Below, in pieces: positions 52,729 to 61,580 of a DNA stretch of 64,000 bases. Within the stretch, counting starts at the first letter, position 1; each line of letters begins with the position of its first letter. The notes beneath the pieces were generated by a model, which saw only the letters and a program-made list of their open reading frames with translations, searched no databases and had not been told where the DNA came from. The stretch is from NCBI RefSeq assembly GCF_034929435.1, contig NZ_JAYFUM010000003.1, forward strand, positions 135,927 through 199,926, in the 5' to 3' direction. A program made the position numbers and the translations under genes. The stretch is from Arcicella rigui (GTDB lineage Bacteria > Bacteroidota > Bacteroidia > Cytophagales > Spirosomataceae).

Positions 52729-53091
52729 TTACTCCAAATTTTTACTGAGCTTCAAATTGAAAAAATAAGAAACTCCTAAAATTACTAATAATACAATTAC
52801 AGGAATAAATGGAGTACCAGTAGCAACGTGTGTCCAAATAGCCCCGATAAAAGTGAAAGTAAAACCTGCATAAGCCCATTCTTTCAGTTTACTAAACCAT
52901 GGATTTACCAAAGCAATCGCTCCTAATAATTTAGCCGTTCCTAAAATTGGAATAAAAAATGAAGGATACCCCAATTGCTTGAAATTATTCATCAATTCAG
53001 GATTTTTTGTTAGATACATTATACTGCTCATCAACATCGCTGTGGATATTAAACCAGTACTGAGCCAATAAATTATTTTGTCTTTTTTCAT
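52729..53091 (-). CDS. DoxX family membrane protein
   Basis: A 120-residue protein from the ATG at 53091 (a TTG 7 codons upstream is less likely). Four transmembrane helices: ~8-28, ~44-64, ~70-90 and ~95-113. SFFIPILGTAKLLGAIALV and EWAYAGFTFTFIGAIWTHVATG are DoxX signatures. It is divergent from an HxlR-type regulator with a palindrome between them. In Bacillus the DoxX protein CatD is similarly controlled by a HxlR-family repressor in the quinone response; a comparable role here is inference. Confidence 0.87.
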   Translation of the reverse strand: MKKDKIIYWLSTGLISTAMLMSSIMYLTKNPELMNNFKQLGYPSFFIPILGTAKLLGAIALVNPWFSKLKEWAYAGFTFTFIGAIWTHVATGTPFIPVIVLLVILGVSYFFNLKLSKNLE

Positions 53092-53141
53092 TTGAATATT
53101 TTTTTTGAACAAAATTCAAAAATTTTATGGCAGTCATTACT

Positions 53142-53183
53142 ATTAGTTTCTTTCAAGAAAGTAGTTTCCTATAAGAAACTAAT
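53142..53183. promoter_or_regulatory. Likely HxlR operator between doxX-like and hxlR-like genes
   Basis: Arms ATTAGTTTCTT (53142-53152) and the exact complement AAGAAACTAAT (53173-53183), with inner copies CTTTCAAGAAAG and TAGTTTCC. Placed about 50 bases from each divergent start, it could govern both genes. Confidence 0.6.
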
Positions 53184-53231
53184 ATTCGTTTTTGAAAGTA
53201 TATTGATAAATTGTAAAAAAAATCAAATCTT

Positions 53232-53606
53232 ATGACGATACAGACAACAAGTAAACATGCACTTTGTAATGAAGACCACACTCAGGCCATTTTGGCATCA
53301 AGAGATGTGATGGAACTTCTAAGCGGAAAATGGAAAATTGCCATCATCGCTACTTTAAGTTTTGAAGGTAAAAAACGCTTTATGGATTTAAGCAGAGCCA
53401 AAAGTCTTGAAGGCATTGGTGCAAAAATACTTTCAAAGGAACTCCAGAATCTCGAAAGTAATCAATTAATTACCAGAACGGTTTGTCATACCAAACCCAT
53501 AACCGTTGAGTATGAAATTACAGAATATGGCAAAACGCTCAATAGTTTAATTACAGAAATGATAAAATGGGGTTTAGAGCATCGAAAACGCATAATGACT
53601 TTGTAA
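53232..53606 (+). CDS. HxlR (DUF24)-family winged-helix regulator
   Basis: A 124-residue protein. The core ELLSGKWKIAIIATLSFEGKKRFMDLSRAKSLEGIGAKILSKELQNLESNQLITR is the HxlR winged helix. VEYEITEYGKTLNSLI is the wing and C-terminal helix. A single Cys near the N terminus (C12, HALCNED) matches the redox-sensing cysteine of YodB/HypR-type members. It probably represses the divergent DoxX gene and itself through the palindrome between them. Confidence 0.92.
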   Translation: MTIQTTSKHALCNEDHTQAILASRDVMELLSGKWKIAIIATLSFEGKKRFMDLSRAKSLEGIGAKILSKELQNLESNQLITRTVCHTKPITVEYEITEYGKTLNSLITEMIKWGLEHRKRIMTL

Positions 53607-53737
53607 ATTTATATTTAATCAAGTATAGTTTATAGAATGAATAAACATTCACATTGATTTTAACCTATTTTATCGAAAAACTTAACTTTATTCTGCTGAA
53701 ATCTCCAATTAAAAACGTATTTGCTACAAAAGCATAT

Positions 53738-53745
53738 TATCTTTG
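53738..53745 (+). promoter_or_regulatory. -7 box (TATCTTTG) for the hybrid regulator gene
   Basis: An exact TAnnTTTG match about 60 bases before the ATG; no good -33 box at 19-21 bases. Confidence 0.45.
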
Positions 53746-53806
53746 AAAATTTTATAGCTTTGTTTATTGATAACTATTCTTTTGAATTGCTTTAATTTGG
53801 TTCGAT

Positions 53807-56530
53807 ATGCGATACAAGTCTTTTATTGTCTTTTTAATTTTCTTCACTTGGTCTTGTACTGAAAAAACCGCAGAAAAATTTACGATTGGTTTTTCGCAAT
53901 GTACAAGTGCTGATTTGTGGCGAAAAACGATGGAAGACGATATGAAAAGAGAATTGTCGTTTAATCCAGAAATTAATTTTGAAGTAAAAGACGCACAAGG
54001 AAATAGTTCTATCCAAATTGCTCATATTCAAGAATTAATCGACCAACCCATTGATTTATTAATTGTTTCACCCAATGAAACTATCCCTATCACTCCTATC
54101 ATTGAAAAAGCATACAACAAAGGCATTCCCGTAATCATTATTGATAGAAGAAGTAATTCACAAAAATTTACTGCTTATGTTGGAGCTGATAATTTTGAAG
54201 TAGGTAAAAATGCAGGAGATGAAGCTAAAATTCTTTTGAAAGGAAAAGGTAATGTCATCGAAATATCAGGCTTAACTGGCTCTTCACCAGAAATCGACAG
54301 ACATAATGGTTTTCTGAAATCAATTTCAGAAAATACAGGCATCAAATTTCTTACAAAAATTAATGGAAATTGGGAGCGTAATTCTTTTGAACCACAGTTG
54401 GAAAGTTTCCTACAAAAAAATAGTAACGTTGACCTTATTTTTGTTCACAACGATAGAATGGCATTGGGAACTTATCAAGTATGTAAAAAATTAGGACTTG
54501 ATAAAAAAATAAAAATTATTGGCGTTGATGGTTTATCAGGCAAAGGACAAGGAATTGATTTGGTTGATAGAGCGATGTTGAGTGCCACGATTCTTTATCC
54601 AACTGGCGGCGAAGAGGCTATCAGAACCGCTATTGATATTTTAAAGAAAAAGCCCTTCAAAAAGGAAAACATTTTGTCAGTCACGGTTATTGATAAAAAC
54701 AATGTTAGAATCACAAAACTGCAAAATGAAAAAGTATTCAAGCAACAGCAAGATATTGAGCGAAGACAAAACCGAATTGAAGAACAAAATATCATTACTC
54801 AAAATCAAAGCTATATAATTTATGGCATTTCATTTACTTTGGGACTTGCCATCGTACTGGGTTTGATTTCATATTTTTCTTTAAAAGAAAACAGAAAAAT
54901 TAATCAAAAATTAGCGATACAAAATCAAGAAATTTCTGAGCAAAAAAATCAGTTAATAGCCATTGGCGAAAAAGCACAATTAGCCCATGAAGCAAAATTG
55001 AAATTTTTTACCAACATTTCGCATGAGTTCAAAACCCCGCTGACTTTAATTTTAGCTCCTTTAGATGATATACTTTCTTCGAGTAAATTTAAAGATGCGA
55101 ATTTCAGACAAGATTTACTCTTGATAAGAAAAAATACCCTTCGACTTTTGCGTTTGGTAAATCAGTTGATGGATTTCAGAAAAGTAGAGGGACAAAAAAT
55201 GCAAATCAAATCTGAAAAACATGATTTGATTCCATTTTTGAATGAAATTATGGCATCCTTCAAAAAAATTGCTCAACAAAGAAATATTGATTTCAGAATT
55301 ATTTGTAGCCAAACAAAATTATTTACCTACTTCGACCCAAGTTTATTAGACAAAGTAATTTTTAATGTGTTGTCGAACGCTTTTAAGTTTACAGAAAATA
55401 ATGGGCGAATTTACTTGTATCTTGAAGTTTGTGCGAATAATCAAATTCAAATCAAAATTGAAGACACAGGAATTGGTATGAGTGCTGAGGAAAGTAAACA
55501 CGTTTTTGAAGTATTTTACCAAGCCGAAAGCAACAAAAGAATGGGAACAGGCTTAGGCTTGGCACTTTCCAAAGAATTGATTACGCTTCACAACGGCGAT
55601 ATTTTTGTAAATAGTCAGAAAGGAAAAGGAACTACATTCACAATTTTATTGCCTTTGATAGAAAAGAGAGACGAAAAACTTGAAGAAATTGTTAAAGAAG
55701 AATTTGCGATTCAACAGTCATTTGAATTGTATCAAGCTGATATTGAGGTTTTTAAATTTGAGAGTACAGAATCTACTTCACAACAACATTCAGTTTTGAT
55801 TATTGAGGATAACCAAGAGTTGATTCAAGTGATAAATCGTAAGTTACAACCTTATTTTAAAACTTATTTAGCTATGGACGGTGATAGCGGACTGAGAAGT
55901 GCCTTTGAAAATATTCCAGATTTAATTATCAGTGATATTATGTTGCCCGGAAAAGATGGGGTTTCTTTGGCTTCCATTTTGAAAACCGATTTTAGAACTT
56001 CGCACATTCCTATTATTTTACTAACAGCAAAAAATAGTCAAGAACAGCAAGTGGAAGGAATCAAAGCTGGTGTAGATTTATATATCACCAAGCCTTTTAA
56101 TTTAGAAGTACTGACGGCGAACATAAATACACTCATCAAAAATAGAAATATTTTAAGAGAGCATTATACAAGTGAACTGCCAATTGATGCGAATGGAAAT
56201 CCAAATAAAATTGACAAGAAATTCATCAACGATTTTATTTCTTACATTGAAGAACATCTTGGCGACCCTAATTTGAATGTTGATGAAATTGGAAAACAAC
56301 TGGGTTTGTCAAGAGTACAATTATACAGAAAAGTAAAAGCCTTGCTCAATTATAGTGTCAATGATTATATACAGCAAGTAAGATTGAACAAAGCAAAACA
56401 TTTATTGAAGCAAGACAATATGAGTATTGCAGATATTGCTTTCAAAGTTGGTTTTTCCTCGGCAACTTATTTTTCAACTGCCTTCAAAGCAAAATTTAAC
56501 AAGACTCCTTTAGAATATAAAAATTCATAA
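53807..56530 (+). CDS. Hybrid two-component system protein with LacI/RbsB-like sensor
   Basis: A 907-residue one-protein sensor and regulator. After a signal or lipoprotein-like start (FIVFLIFFTWSC), residues ~25-310 form a type-I periplasmic sugar-binding domain (FTIGFSQCTSADLWRKTMEDDM; FVHNDRMALGTYQVCKKLG). A transmembrane helix is at ~340-360. HisKA has FFTNISHEFKTPLTL, the ATPase has VLSNAFKFTENNG, EDTGIGMS and GTGLGLALSKEL, and the receiver has VLIIEDNQ, ISDIMLPGKDG and LLTAKN. A C-terminal AraC domain follows (VDEIGKQLGLSRVQLYRKVKALL). This matches the fructose sensor BT1754 type of Bacteroides. The adjacent porter and kinase support a sugar, perhaps fructose. Confidence 0.93.
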   Translation: MRYKSFIVFLIFFTWSCTEKTAEKFTIGFSQCTSADLWRKTMEDDMKRELSFNPEINFEVKDAQGNSSIQIAHIQELIDQPIDLLIVSPNETIPITPIIEKAYNKGIPVIIIDRRSNSQKFTAYVGADNFEVGKNAGDEAKILLKGKGNVIEISGLTGSSPEIDRHNGFLKSISENTGIKFLTKINGNWERNSFEPQLESFLQKNSNVDLIFVHNDRMALGTYQVCKKLGLDKKIKIIGVDGLSGKGQGIDLVDRAMLSATILYPTGGEEAIRTAIDILKKKPFKKENILSVTVIDKNNVRITKLQNEKVFKQQQDIERRQNRIEEQNIITQNQSYIIYGISFTLGLAIVLGLISYFSLKENRKINQKLAIQNQEISEQKNQLIAIGEKAQLAHEAKLKFFTNISHEFKTPLTLILAPLDDILSSSKFKDANFRQDLLLIRKNTLRLLRLVNQLMDFRKVEGQKMQIKSEKHDLIPFLNEIMASFKKIAQQRNIDFRIICSQTKLFTYFDPSLLDKVIFNVLSNAFKFTENNGRIYLYLEVCANNQIQIKIEDTGIGMSAEESKHVFEVFYQAESNKRMGTGLGLALSKELITLHNGDIFVNSQKGKGTTFTILLPLIEKRDEKLEEIVKEEFAIQQSFELYQADIEVFKFESTESTSQQHSVLIIEDNQELIQVINRKLQPYFKTYLAMDGDSGLRSAFENIPDLIISDIMLPGKDGVSLASILKTDFRTSHIPIILLTAKNSQEQQVEGIKAGVDLYITKPFNLEVLTANINTLIKNRNILREHYTSELPIDANGNPNKIDKKFINDFISYIEEHLGDPNLNVDEIGKQLGLSRVQLYRKVKALLNYSVNDYIQQVRLNKAKHLLKQDNMSIADIAFKVGFSSATYFSTAFKAKFNKTPLEYKNS

Positions 56531-56552
56531 TCTTAACATATCGTTCAAAATC

Positions 56553-56582
56553 AAGCACCAAATCACACTTGGTGCTTTTTTT
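56553..56582 (+). terminator. Terminator of the hybrid regulator gene
   Basis: Stem AAGCACCAA / TTGGTGCTT (56553-56561 and 56569-56577), 7-base loop, followed by a T-run. Confidence 0.9.
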
Positions 56583-56786
56583 ATGCTTTTTCTCAATTAA
56601 GTCCTATATCAGCTTTGATACAATACTGAAAAAACTGTTTACAGTTTTTAAAAATATAGCTTAATTCTATAAAATTGATAATTCATAAATCGTTAAAATT
56701 CAACATTTTATCTCAACAAAATAACATTGATACGATATTTAACTTTTTTGAGATATAATTTGACTATTCGTAGTGATATTTTACAG

Positions 56787-56794
56787 TACTTTTG
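56787..56794 (+). promoter_or_regulatory. -7 box (TACTTTTG) for the sugar porter gene
   Basis: An exact match. The nearest TTTG (56759-56762) is 24 bases upstream, too far for the usual spacing, so activation by the hybrid regulator may be needed. Confidence 0.5.
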
Positions 56795-56813
56795 ACAAAA
56801 ACATAAACACTAA

Positions 56814-58136
56814 ATGAATAACAATAAAGTATTAGCTTGGTCGATAGTCGTTGCTTTAGGCGGCTTTTTATTTGGATTTGACACTGCTGTAATTTCAGGA
56901 GCAGAGAAAGCCATTCAACAATTATGGAATTTATCATCTGTTGAACATGGTTTTACCGTTTCGATTGCCTTAATCGGTACTGTTATCGGTTCATTGTTGG
57001 GTGGAATTCCGACAGATAGATTAGGTAGAAAGCAAACTTTGATTTGGATTGCGGTTGCTTATTTTGTTTCGGCTCTTGGTTCAGCTTTAGCGAGCGACTG
57101 GGTGATTTTTTTAATTTTTAGATTCTTAGGAGGTCTTGGTGTTGGAGCTTCATCGGTTGCCGCTCCGATGTACATTTCTGAAATTTCACCTGCCAAGTCA
57201 AGAGGTAAATTAGTTGGACTTTTCCAATTCAATGTAGTTTTCGGAATCTTGGTTGCGTATTTCTCAAACTACTTTATGCAAGGAATTGCCGAAAATGATT
57301 GGCGATGGATGTTGGGTATTCAAGCAGTGCCATCAGTTATCTTTTTTGTGGCTTTATTAAATGTTCCAGAAAGTCCACGCTGGTTGATTATGAAACATAA
57401 TTTGGTAAAAGAAGCTAAAGAGATTCTTGATATTATTGACCCAAGTACCAGTGAAGAAACTTTACAAGCGATTATTTCTGCCAATGAGACAACACAAAGT
57501 AAGCCTAAAGAAAATTTATTCTCAGGAAAATACAAATCACCAGTTACTTTAGCCGTTTTATTCGCTGTTTTTAATCAAGTATCGGGTATCAATGCTATTA
57601 TTTATTATAGTCCAAGGATTTTTGAAATGACAGGCTTAGGAACAAAGGCAGCATTTTTATCATCAGCGGGAATCGGATTGGTCAACTTTTTATTCACTTT
57701 ATTAGCCATCAATTTTATCGACAAATTCGGTAGAAAAGTATTAATGACGGTTGGCTCGTTCGGTTTAATTATCACTTTAGGTTTAGTAGCCAGAGCTTTC
57801 TTTATCAATGATTTTACAGGAGTACCTATTTTCTTATTCGTTTATATTGCCTTTTTTGCCTTTTCGCAAGGTGCGGTAATTTGGGTATTTATTTCTGAAA
57901 TTTTTCCTAATGAAGTGCGTGCAAGTGGTCAGTCTTTAGGAAGTTTTACACACTGGATTATGGCAGCAATTATCGCTTTTTCATTCCCGATAATTGCCGA
58001 TACATTCGGAGGTGGTATTACTTTCTCATTCTTCTGCGGAACAATGATATTACAATTATTATTTGTTTGGAAAGTAATGCCAGAAACAAAAGGTACTTCG
58101 TTAGAACAAATCGAAAAATCAATGATTATTCATTAA
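56814..58136 (+). CDS. Sugar porter family MFS transporter
   Basis: A 440-residue inner-membrane symporter with twelve transmembrane segments. Signatures: GGFLFGFDTAVISGAEK (helix 1), DRLGRKQTLIW and DKFGRKVLM (loop 2-3 and 8-9 motifs), PESPRWLIMK after helix 6, NQVSGINAIIYYSPRIFE in helix 7 (sugar binding) and PETKGTSLEQIE at the C terminus. It imports a hexose or similar sugar. It lies between the sugar-sensing hybrid regulator and a PfkB kinase, 57 bases before the latter. Confidence 0.95.
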   Translation: MNNNKVLAWSIVVALGGFLFGFDTAVISGAEKAIQQLWNLSSVEHGFTVSIALIGTVIGSLLGGIPTDRLGRKQTLIWIAVAYFVSALGSALASDWVIFLIFRFLGGLGVGASSVAAPMYISEISPAKSRGKLVGLFQFNVVFGILVAYFSNYFMQGIAENDWRWMLGIQAVPSVIFFVALLNVPESPRWLIMKHNLVKEAKEILDIIDPSTSEETLQAIISANETTQSKPKENLFSGKYKSPVTLAVLFAVFNQVSGINAIIYYSPRIFEMTGLGTKAAFLSSAGIGLVNFLFTLLAINFIDKFGRKVLMTVGSFGLIITLGLVARAFFINDFTGVPIFLFVYIAFFAFSQGAVIWVFISEIFPNEVRASGQSLGSFTHWIMAAIIAFSFPIIADTFGGGITFSFFCGTMILQLLFVWKVMPETKGTSLEQIEKSMIIH

Positions 58137-58193
58137 TTTATTGATAATCAAAGACATAAAAACTATTATCCAATTTTTGCTTATAAAAACACA

Positions 58194-59075
58194 ATGAAAG
58201 AACAAGTAATTTGCTTTGGAGAAATGCTTTGGGATATGCTTCCATCAGGAAAGCAAGCTGGCGGAGCTCCAATGAATGTAGCAATTCACCTTAAAAATTT
58301 TGGACTTCCTCCTTTAATGATTAGTCGAGTAGGAAGTGACGACTTAGGGGTAGAATTAATACAATTTTTAAAAAATGAAGGTATTTCTACTGAATTAGTA
58401 CAAGTAGGAAATACACATTTAACAGGCGTTGTAAAAGTAAATTTGGATGATAAAAATGAAGTAACCTACAAAATTGTTCAGCCAGTTGCTTGGGATTATA
58501 TACAGCTTGATGAAAATTTGATTCAAAAAGTAAAAGAAGCTGATATTTTTATTTTTGGAAGTTTAGCTACCAGAAGTAACCAATCAAGAGAAACCTTGTA
58601 CGAGCTTTTGAAAATTGCCAAAACTAAAATTTTTGATGTAAATATTCGTCCCCCACATTATTCTCAAGAAGGAATTGAATATTTATTGAATGCTTCCGAC
58701 ATCGTAAAAATGAATCATCACGAATTGGCAGAGGTTGCTGCTTGGTATGAAATTGAAGGTGATGAAGAAACAAAAATCAAAAGCTTGTATCAAAAATTCA
58801 ATTTAGATATTCTTTGCGTAACGCTTGGTGCAGACGGAGCAGCCGTTTTATCAAAAGAAGGATATTTCACACAACATGGTTATAAAGTAGAAGTACAAGA
58901 CACTATCGGTAGTGGAGATTCGTTTTTGGCTGCATTTATTTCAAATATTTTGAAAGGGACACCTATTCAAGAAGCCTTGAAAATTGCTTGTGCTGTTGGA
59001 GCTTTAGTGGCAACGCATCGTGGAGCTACGCCTCGCATTTCGGATGAAGAGATTGCTAAAATCATTAATCAATAG
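58194..59075 (+). CDS. PfkB-family carbohydrate kinase (fructokinase-like)
   Basis: A 293-residue ribokinase-fold enzyme. The N-terminal substrate motif is GGAPMNVAIHLKNFG and the C-terminal ATP/anion-hole motif is DTIGSGDSFLAAFI, with catalytic Asp in GSGDS. MNHHELAEVA and VTLGADGAAVLS are typical of bacterial fructokinases. It would phosphorylate the sugar brought in by the upstream MFS porter. With the hybrid regulator this forms a compact uptake locus; fructose is the best guess but not proved. Confidence 0.9.
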   Translation: MKEQVICFGEMLWDMLPSGKQAGGAPMNVAIHLKNFGLPPLMISRVGSDDLGVELIQFLKNEGISTELVQVGNTHLTGVVKVNLDDKNEVTYKIVQPVAWDYIQLDENLIQKVKEADIFIFGSLATRSNQSRETLYELLKIAKTKIFDVNIRPPHYSQEGIEYLLNASDIVKMNHHELAEVAAWYEIEGDEETKIKSLYQKFNLDILCVTLGADGAAVLSKEGYFTQHGYKVEVQDTIGSGDSFLAAFISNILKGTPIQEALKIACAVGALVATHRGATPRISDEEIAKIINQ

Positions 59076-59207
59076 ATTTAAAAAAGCTGATTTTCAGAAA
59101 TTTCAGCAAAAAATACAGAGTACAATTAAGCTTAACTATTTTCTATTCAGTATTTCTTATGAAATAACTGTTTGAAAATAGTGGTTCATAATAAAATTGG
59201 ATTTTGG

Positions 59208-59238
59208 AAAAGTCAGTGTTTTACGCTGACTTTTTTTG
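59208..59238 (+). terminator. Terminator of the porter-kinase unit
   Basis: Stem AGTCAGTGT / ACGCTGACT (59211-59219 and 59223-59231, one G-T pair) followed by seven T. It lies ~135 bases after the kinase stop. Confidence 0.8.
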
Positions 59239-59341
59239 ATTTTATGGATGTCAGCTAATTTTCTTTTCTACTTATCCAGACCAAAGGAACTTGTAAACCT
59301 ACAATTGACGTTTATTAAATTCAGAATTAATAAAAAATGCC

Positions 59342-59641
59342 ATGTCAGGAACTTTTGAAGAACTCATCTCCTCTCCCACACCCGTTGTAATTGACTTTAC
59401 TGCTGCTTGGTGTGTTCCTTGTAAAAAAATCACGCCAATTTTGAGTCAGTTAGTAGATGAATTAGATGAAGAAATCTCAGTGATAAAAATTGATGTCGAT
59501 AAAAATCCAGCTTTACGAAAAAAATATAATATCACGGCTGTTCCAACTTTGATTGCCTTTAAAAATGGAAAACAAAAATGGAGACATACAGGTATGATTA
59601 CTTTAGTAAAAGCCAAACAAGCGATTAGAGGAATTTTGTAA
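59342..59641 (+). CDS. Thioredoxin family protein
   Basis: A 99-residue single-domain thioredoxin. The active site is AAWCVPCKKITP, so WCVPC replaces the usual WCGPC. The cis-Pro loop is TAVPTLIAFKNGK. Short, with no signal peptide, so it is cytoplasmic. VPC variants are seen in thioredoxins of other bacteria and shift redox properties. Standalone, followed by a perfect hairpin. Confidence 0.92.
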   Translation: MSGTFEELISSPTPVVIDFTAAWCVPCKKITPILSQLVDELDEEISVIKIDVDKNPALRKKYNITAVPTLIAFKNGKQKWRHTGMITLVKAKQAIRGIL

Positions 59642-59651
59642 GTGCCACTAA

Positions 59652-59697
59652 ATAAAGGAATTAAGCCCAACTTATATGATGAGCTTAATTCCTTTAT
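59652..59697. terminator. Perfect hairpin after the thioredoxin gene
   Basis: 15-base arms (59652-59666 and 59683-59697) with a 16-base loop, between the thioredoxin gene and the convergent 47-residue ORF. Confidence 0.75.
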
Positions 59698-59720
59698 GGT
59701 ATTTGCCTTTATCTACTTTA

Positions 59721-59864
59721 CTAAAAAGTCTTATTAGCTTCTAATGCTTCTTTTTCCTTTAAGACTTCATCCCAAAGTGAATCTCCACATTCTTCGTTGA
59801 AAAAAGGAACATAAGTGTTTTCTCCCCAAGACACTTCTTGATATTCTGATGATGTATTTTCCAT
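59721..59864 (-). CDS. Small hypothetical protein, 47 residues
   Basis: An ATG-to-TAG frame reading MENTSSEYQEVSWGENTYV, then PFFNEECGDSLWDEVLKEKE and ending EALEANKTF. Acidic, with two Trp and one Cys, and a helical C terminus; no signal peptide. It is below the usual length cutoff of gene finders. Support: it fills a 365-base stretch otherwise empty, it ends before a perfect hairpin, and it lies downstream of the third ACAGA-N4-TCTGT palindrome (59977-59990). I do not recognise a family. Confidence 0.5.
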   Translation of the reverse strand: MENTSSEYQEVSWGENTYVPFFNEECGDSLWDEVLKEKEALEANKTF

Positions 59865-59976
59865 GATATTTAATTGTTAAAATTGAAGTTTTTCTTCAAT
59901 GAATTGATAATTATTTTGTTACTGTTTCGATTTTGCTCAAGTATGATATTTGATAAATATCAATCAAAAGAAACAA

Positions 59977-59990
59977 ACAGAATGGTCTGT
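59977..59990. promoter_or_regulatory. ACAGA-N4-TCTGT palindrome, copy 3
   Basis: ACAGAATGGTCTGT, 18 bases downstream of the hydrolase stop and 112 bases upstream of the 47-residue ORF. The same palindrome occurs before the TetR gene and the hydrolase gene. Confidence 0.5.
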
Positions 59991-60007
59991 CTTTTGTTTT
60001 CACTAAA

Positions 60008-60982
60008 TTATTTAATTCCTTTTCTAATCAAAAAAGCCTTTATTAAATCCGCAGCTTCTGCATGATGCTCTTCTAATACGAAATGTCCACCATTTAATAA
60101 GCTAATTTGTGCGTCTGGAATATCTTTTTTAAATGCCTTAGCCCCAGCAGCCACAAACAATTGATCATTTTTACCTGAAATCACCAAAGTAGCAGGTTGG
60201 TATTTTCTGAAATAGGCTTGCCAATCCTGATACAATGGAATATTAGTTCCATAATTTCTGAACAAAGCCAATTGTATTTCATCATTGCCTGTTCTGTTCA
60301 GATAATACTGGTCAAGCGTGTAACTTGCTGGACTGATTTTATTAACATTCTCAGCACCGTTGGTATATTGCCATTTGGTGGCTTCTAAAGTCAAAAAGAA
60401 TCTGGCTTCTTTTTCAGTTTCAGGATTGGGGGTTTGCAAATAAGCAACTAAAGGTTTAAGTACTTCGCCCAAGCCTTCATTATAAGCGTTGGCATTTTGT
60501 ACAATTAATGCTTGAATCATCTCTGGACGGCGTGTTGCAATTCTAAAACCAACAGGTCCACCATAGTCTTGAACGTACAAACTAAACTTTTTAAGTCCCA
60601 GAATATCAATAAATTGATTGACCGTATTAGCTAAATTATCAAAAGTATATTGATATTCTTTTGGCGTTGGAGCACTACTTTCTCCAAAACCTGGATAGTC
60701 AGGAGCAATTAAATGATATTCATTTGATAAATCATTGATTAAATCTCGGAACATGTGCGAAGATGAAGGAAATCCATGTAGCAATAATAAGGTTGGTTTG
60801 TTGTTATCGCCAGCTTCACGATAAAAAATTTCTAATTCACCTACTTTAACTTTTTTGTGACTAATTGTTTGATGGCTCATACTTTTAGAAGAATGATTTC
60901 CTTTTTTTGAAGGAGTGTTGCTTGAGAAGGAAGTTAGTACACTACCCAACAGCATGATTGAAATAATAACTCGTGTTTTCAT
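60008..60982 (-). CDS. Exported alpha/beta hydrolase (haloalkane dehalogenase/epoxide hydrolase-like)
   Basis: A 324-residue protein with an N-terminal signal-like segment (RVIISIMLLGSVLTSFSS) and a short linker. The oxyanion loop is LLLHGFPSSSHMF. The nucleophile elbow is VQDYGGPVGFR, with Asp as nucleophile as in haloalkane dehalogenases and epoxide hydrolases. The acid lies in GKNDQLF and the catalytic His in GGHFVLEEH. The Asp nucleophile sets it apart from ordinary serine esterases. It follows the TetR gene by 50 bases, with an operator-like palindrome in the gap. The substrate is unknown. Confidence 0.9.
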   Translation of the reverse strand: MKTRVIISIMLLGSVLTSFSSNTPSKKGNHSSKSMSHQTISHKKVKVGELEIFYREAGDNNKPTLLLLHGFPSSSHMFRDLINDLSNEYHLIAPDYPGFGESSAPTPKEYQYTFDNLANTVNQFIDILGLKKFSLYVQDYGGPVGFRIATRRPEMIQALIVQNANAYNEGLGEVLKPLVAYLQTPNPETEKEARFFLTLEATKWQYTNGAENVNKISPASYTLDQYYLNRTGNDEIQLALFRNYGTNIPLYQDWQAYFRKYQPATLVISGKNDQLFVAAGAKAFKKDIPDAQISLLNGGHFVLEEHHAEAADLIKAFLIRKGIK

Positions 60983-60997
60983 TTGAATAAAATTTAT

Positions 60998-61011
60998 ACA
61001 GACCGTTCTGT
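60998..61011. promoter_or_regulatory. ACAGA-N4-TCTGT palindrome, copy 2
   Basis: ACAGACCGTTCTGT, 15 bases upstream of the hydrolase start, in the 50-base gap after the TetR gene. Confidence 0.65.
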
Positions 61012-61032
61012 CTTGAGTGAATAAAAAAAATA

Positions 61033-61563
61033 CTATAATAATTTTTCAGCAATTTTTCGAGCAGTTTTTACTGGCCAACTACTCTGATAAACTTTACTTG
61101 AAACTAAAGCTGCATCAAAAAGTACATAAAGCTCATCGGCTAATTCTTCTTTTTGCTCGTCGTTCAAAACCCTTGTAAATAGATTTCTTATTGAATCCTT
61201 TTGAGCTTTAATCAATTCTGTAACTTTCGTATTTTCCTGTGGTAATTCAGCACTAATATTGAGAAAATTACAACCATTAAAAGAAGTAATTTCAGTCATT
61301 TCAATTAAAAAATCAAAAATGCCTAATACTTTATCTTTGGGGTTCTCAAATTGACTAACTACCAATTCCAACTGCTGTTTGGTAACTCTACTGGTTACAT
61401 TCAAATATTCAATTAACAAATCTTCTTTTGAAGGAAAATATTGGTACAAACTTGCCTTCGCAACTTCTGCTTCTTTGATTACTTGATTGATTCCCGTGCT
61501 ATTATAGCCTTGCTTGTAAAATAAACGGGAGGCTGTGTCTATGATTCTGCTTTTAACGTCCAT
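61033..61563 (-). CDS. TetR-family transcriptional regulator
   Basis: A 176-residue protein from the ATG at 61563. The frame is open 33 codons further up, but that stretch contains the promoter and operator and runs into the preceding gene. The HTH is SRIIDTASRLFYKQGYNSTGINQVIKEAEVAKASLYQYFPSKEDLL (residues 4-49). The C-terminal ligand domain resembles the TetR_C group with helix FNGCNFLNISAELP. It is followed by the hydrolase gene and carries a perfect palindrome over its own -33 box, so it is probably autoregulated. Confidence 0.92.
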   Translation of the reverse strand: MDVKSRIIDTASRLFYKQGYNSTGINQVIKEAEVAKASLYQYFPSKEDLLIEYLNVTSRVTKQQLELVVSQFENPKDKVLGIFDFLIEMTEITSFNGCNFLNISAELPQENTKVTELIKAQKDSIRNLFTRVLNDEQKEELADELYVLFDAALVSSKVYQSSWPVKTARKIAEKLL

Positions 61564-61580
61564 ATTTTTAATTTGATAGA

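Noticed and set aside
59874..60065. A 63-codon plus-strand frame with a hydrophobic start
   Set aside because: Overlaps the C-terminal coding end of the hydrolase antisense, contains the palindrome at 59977, and has no family resemblance.
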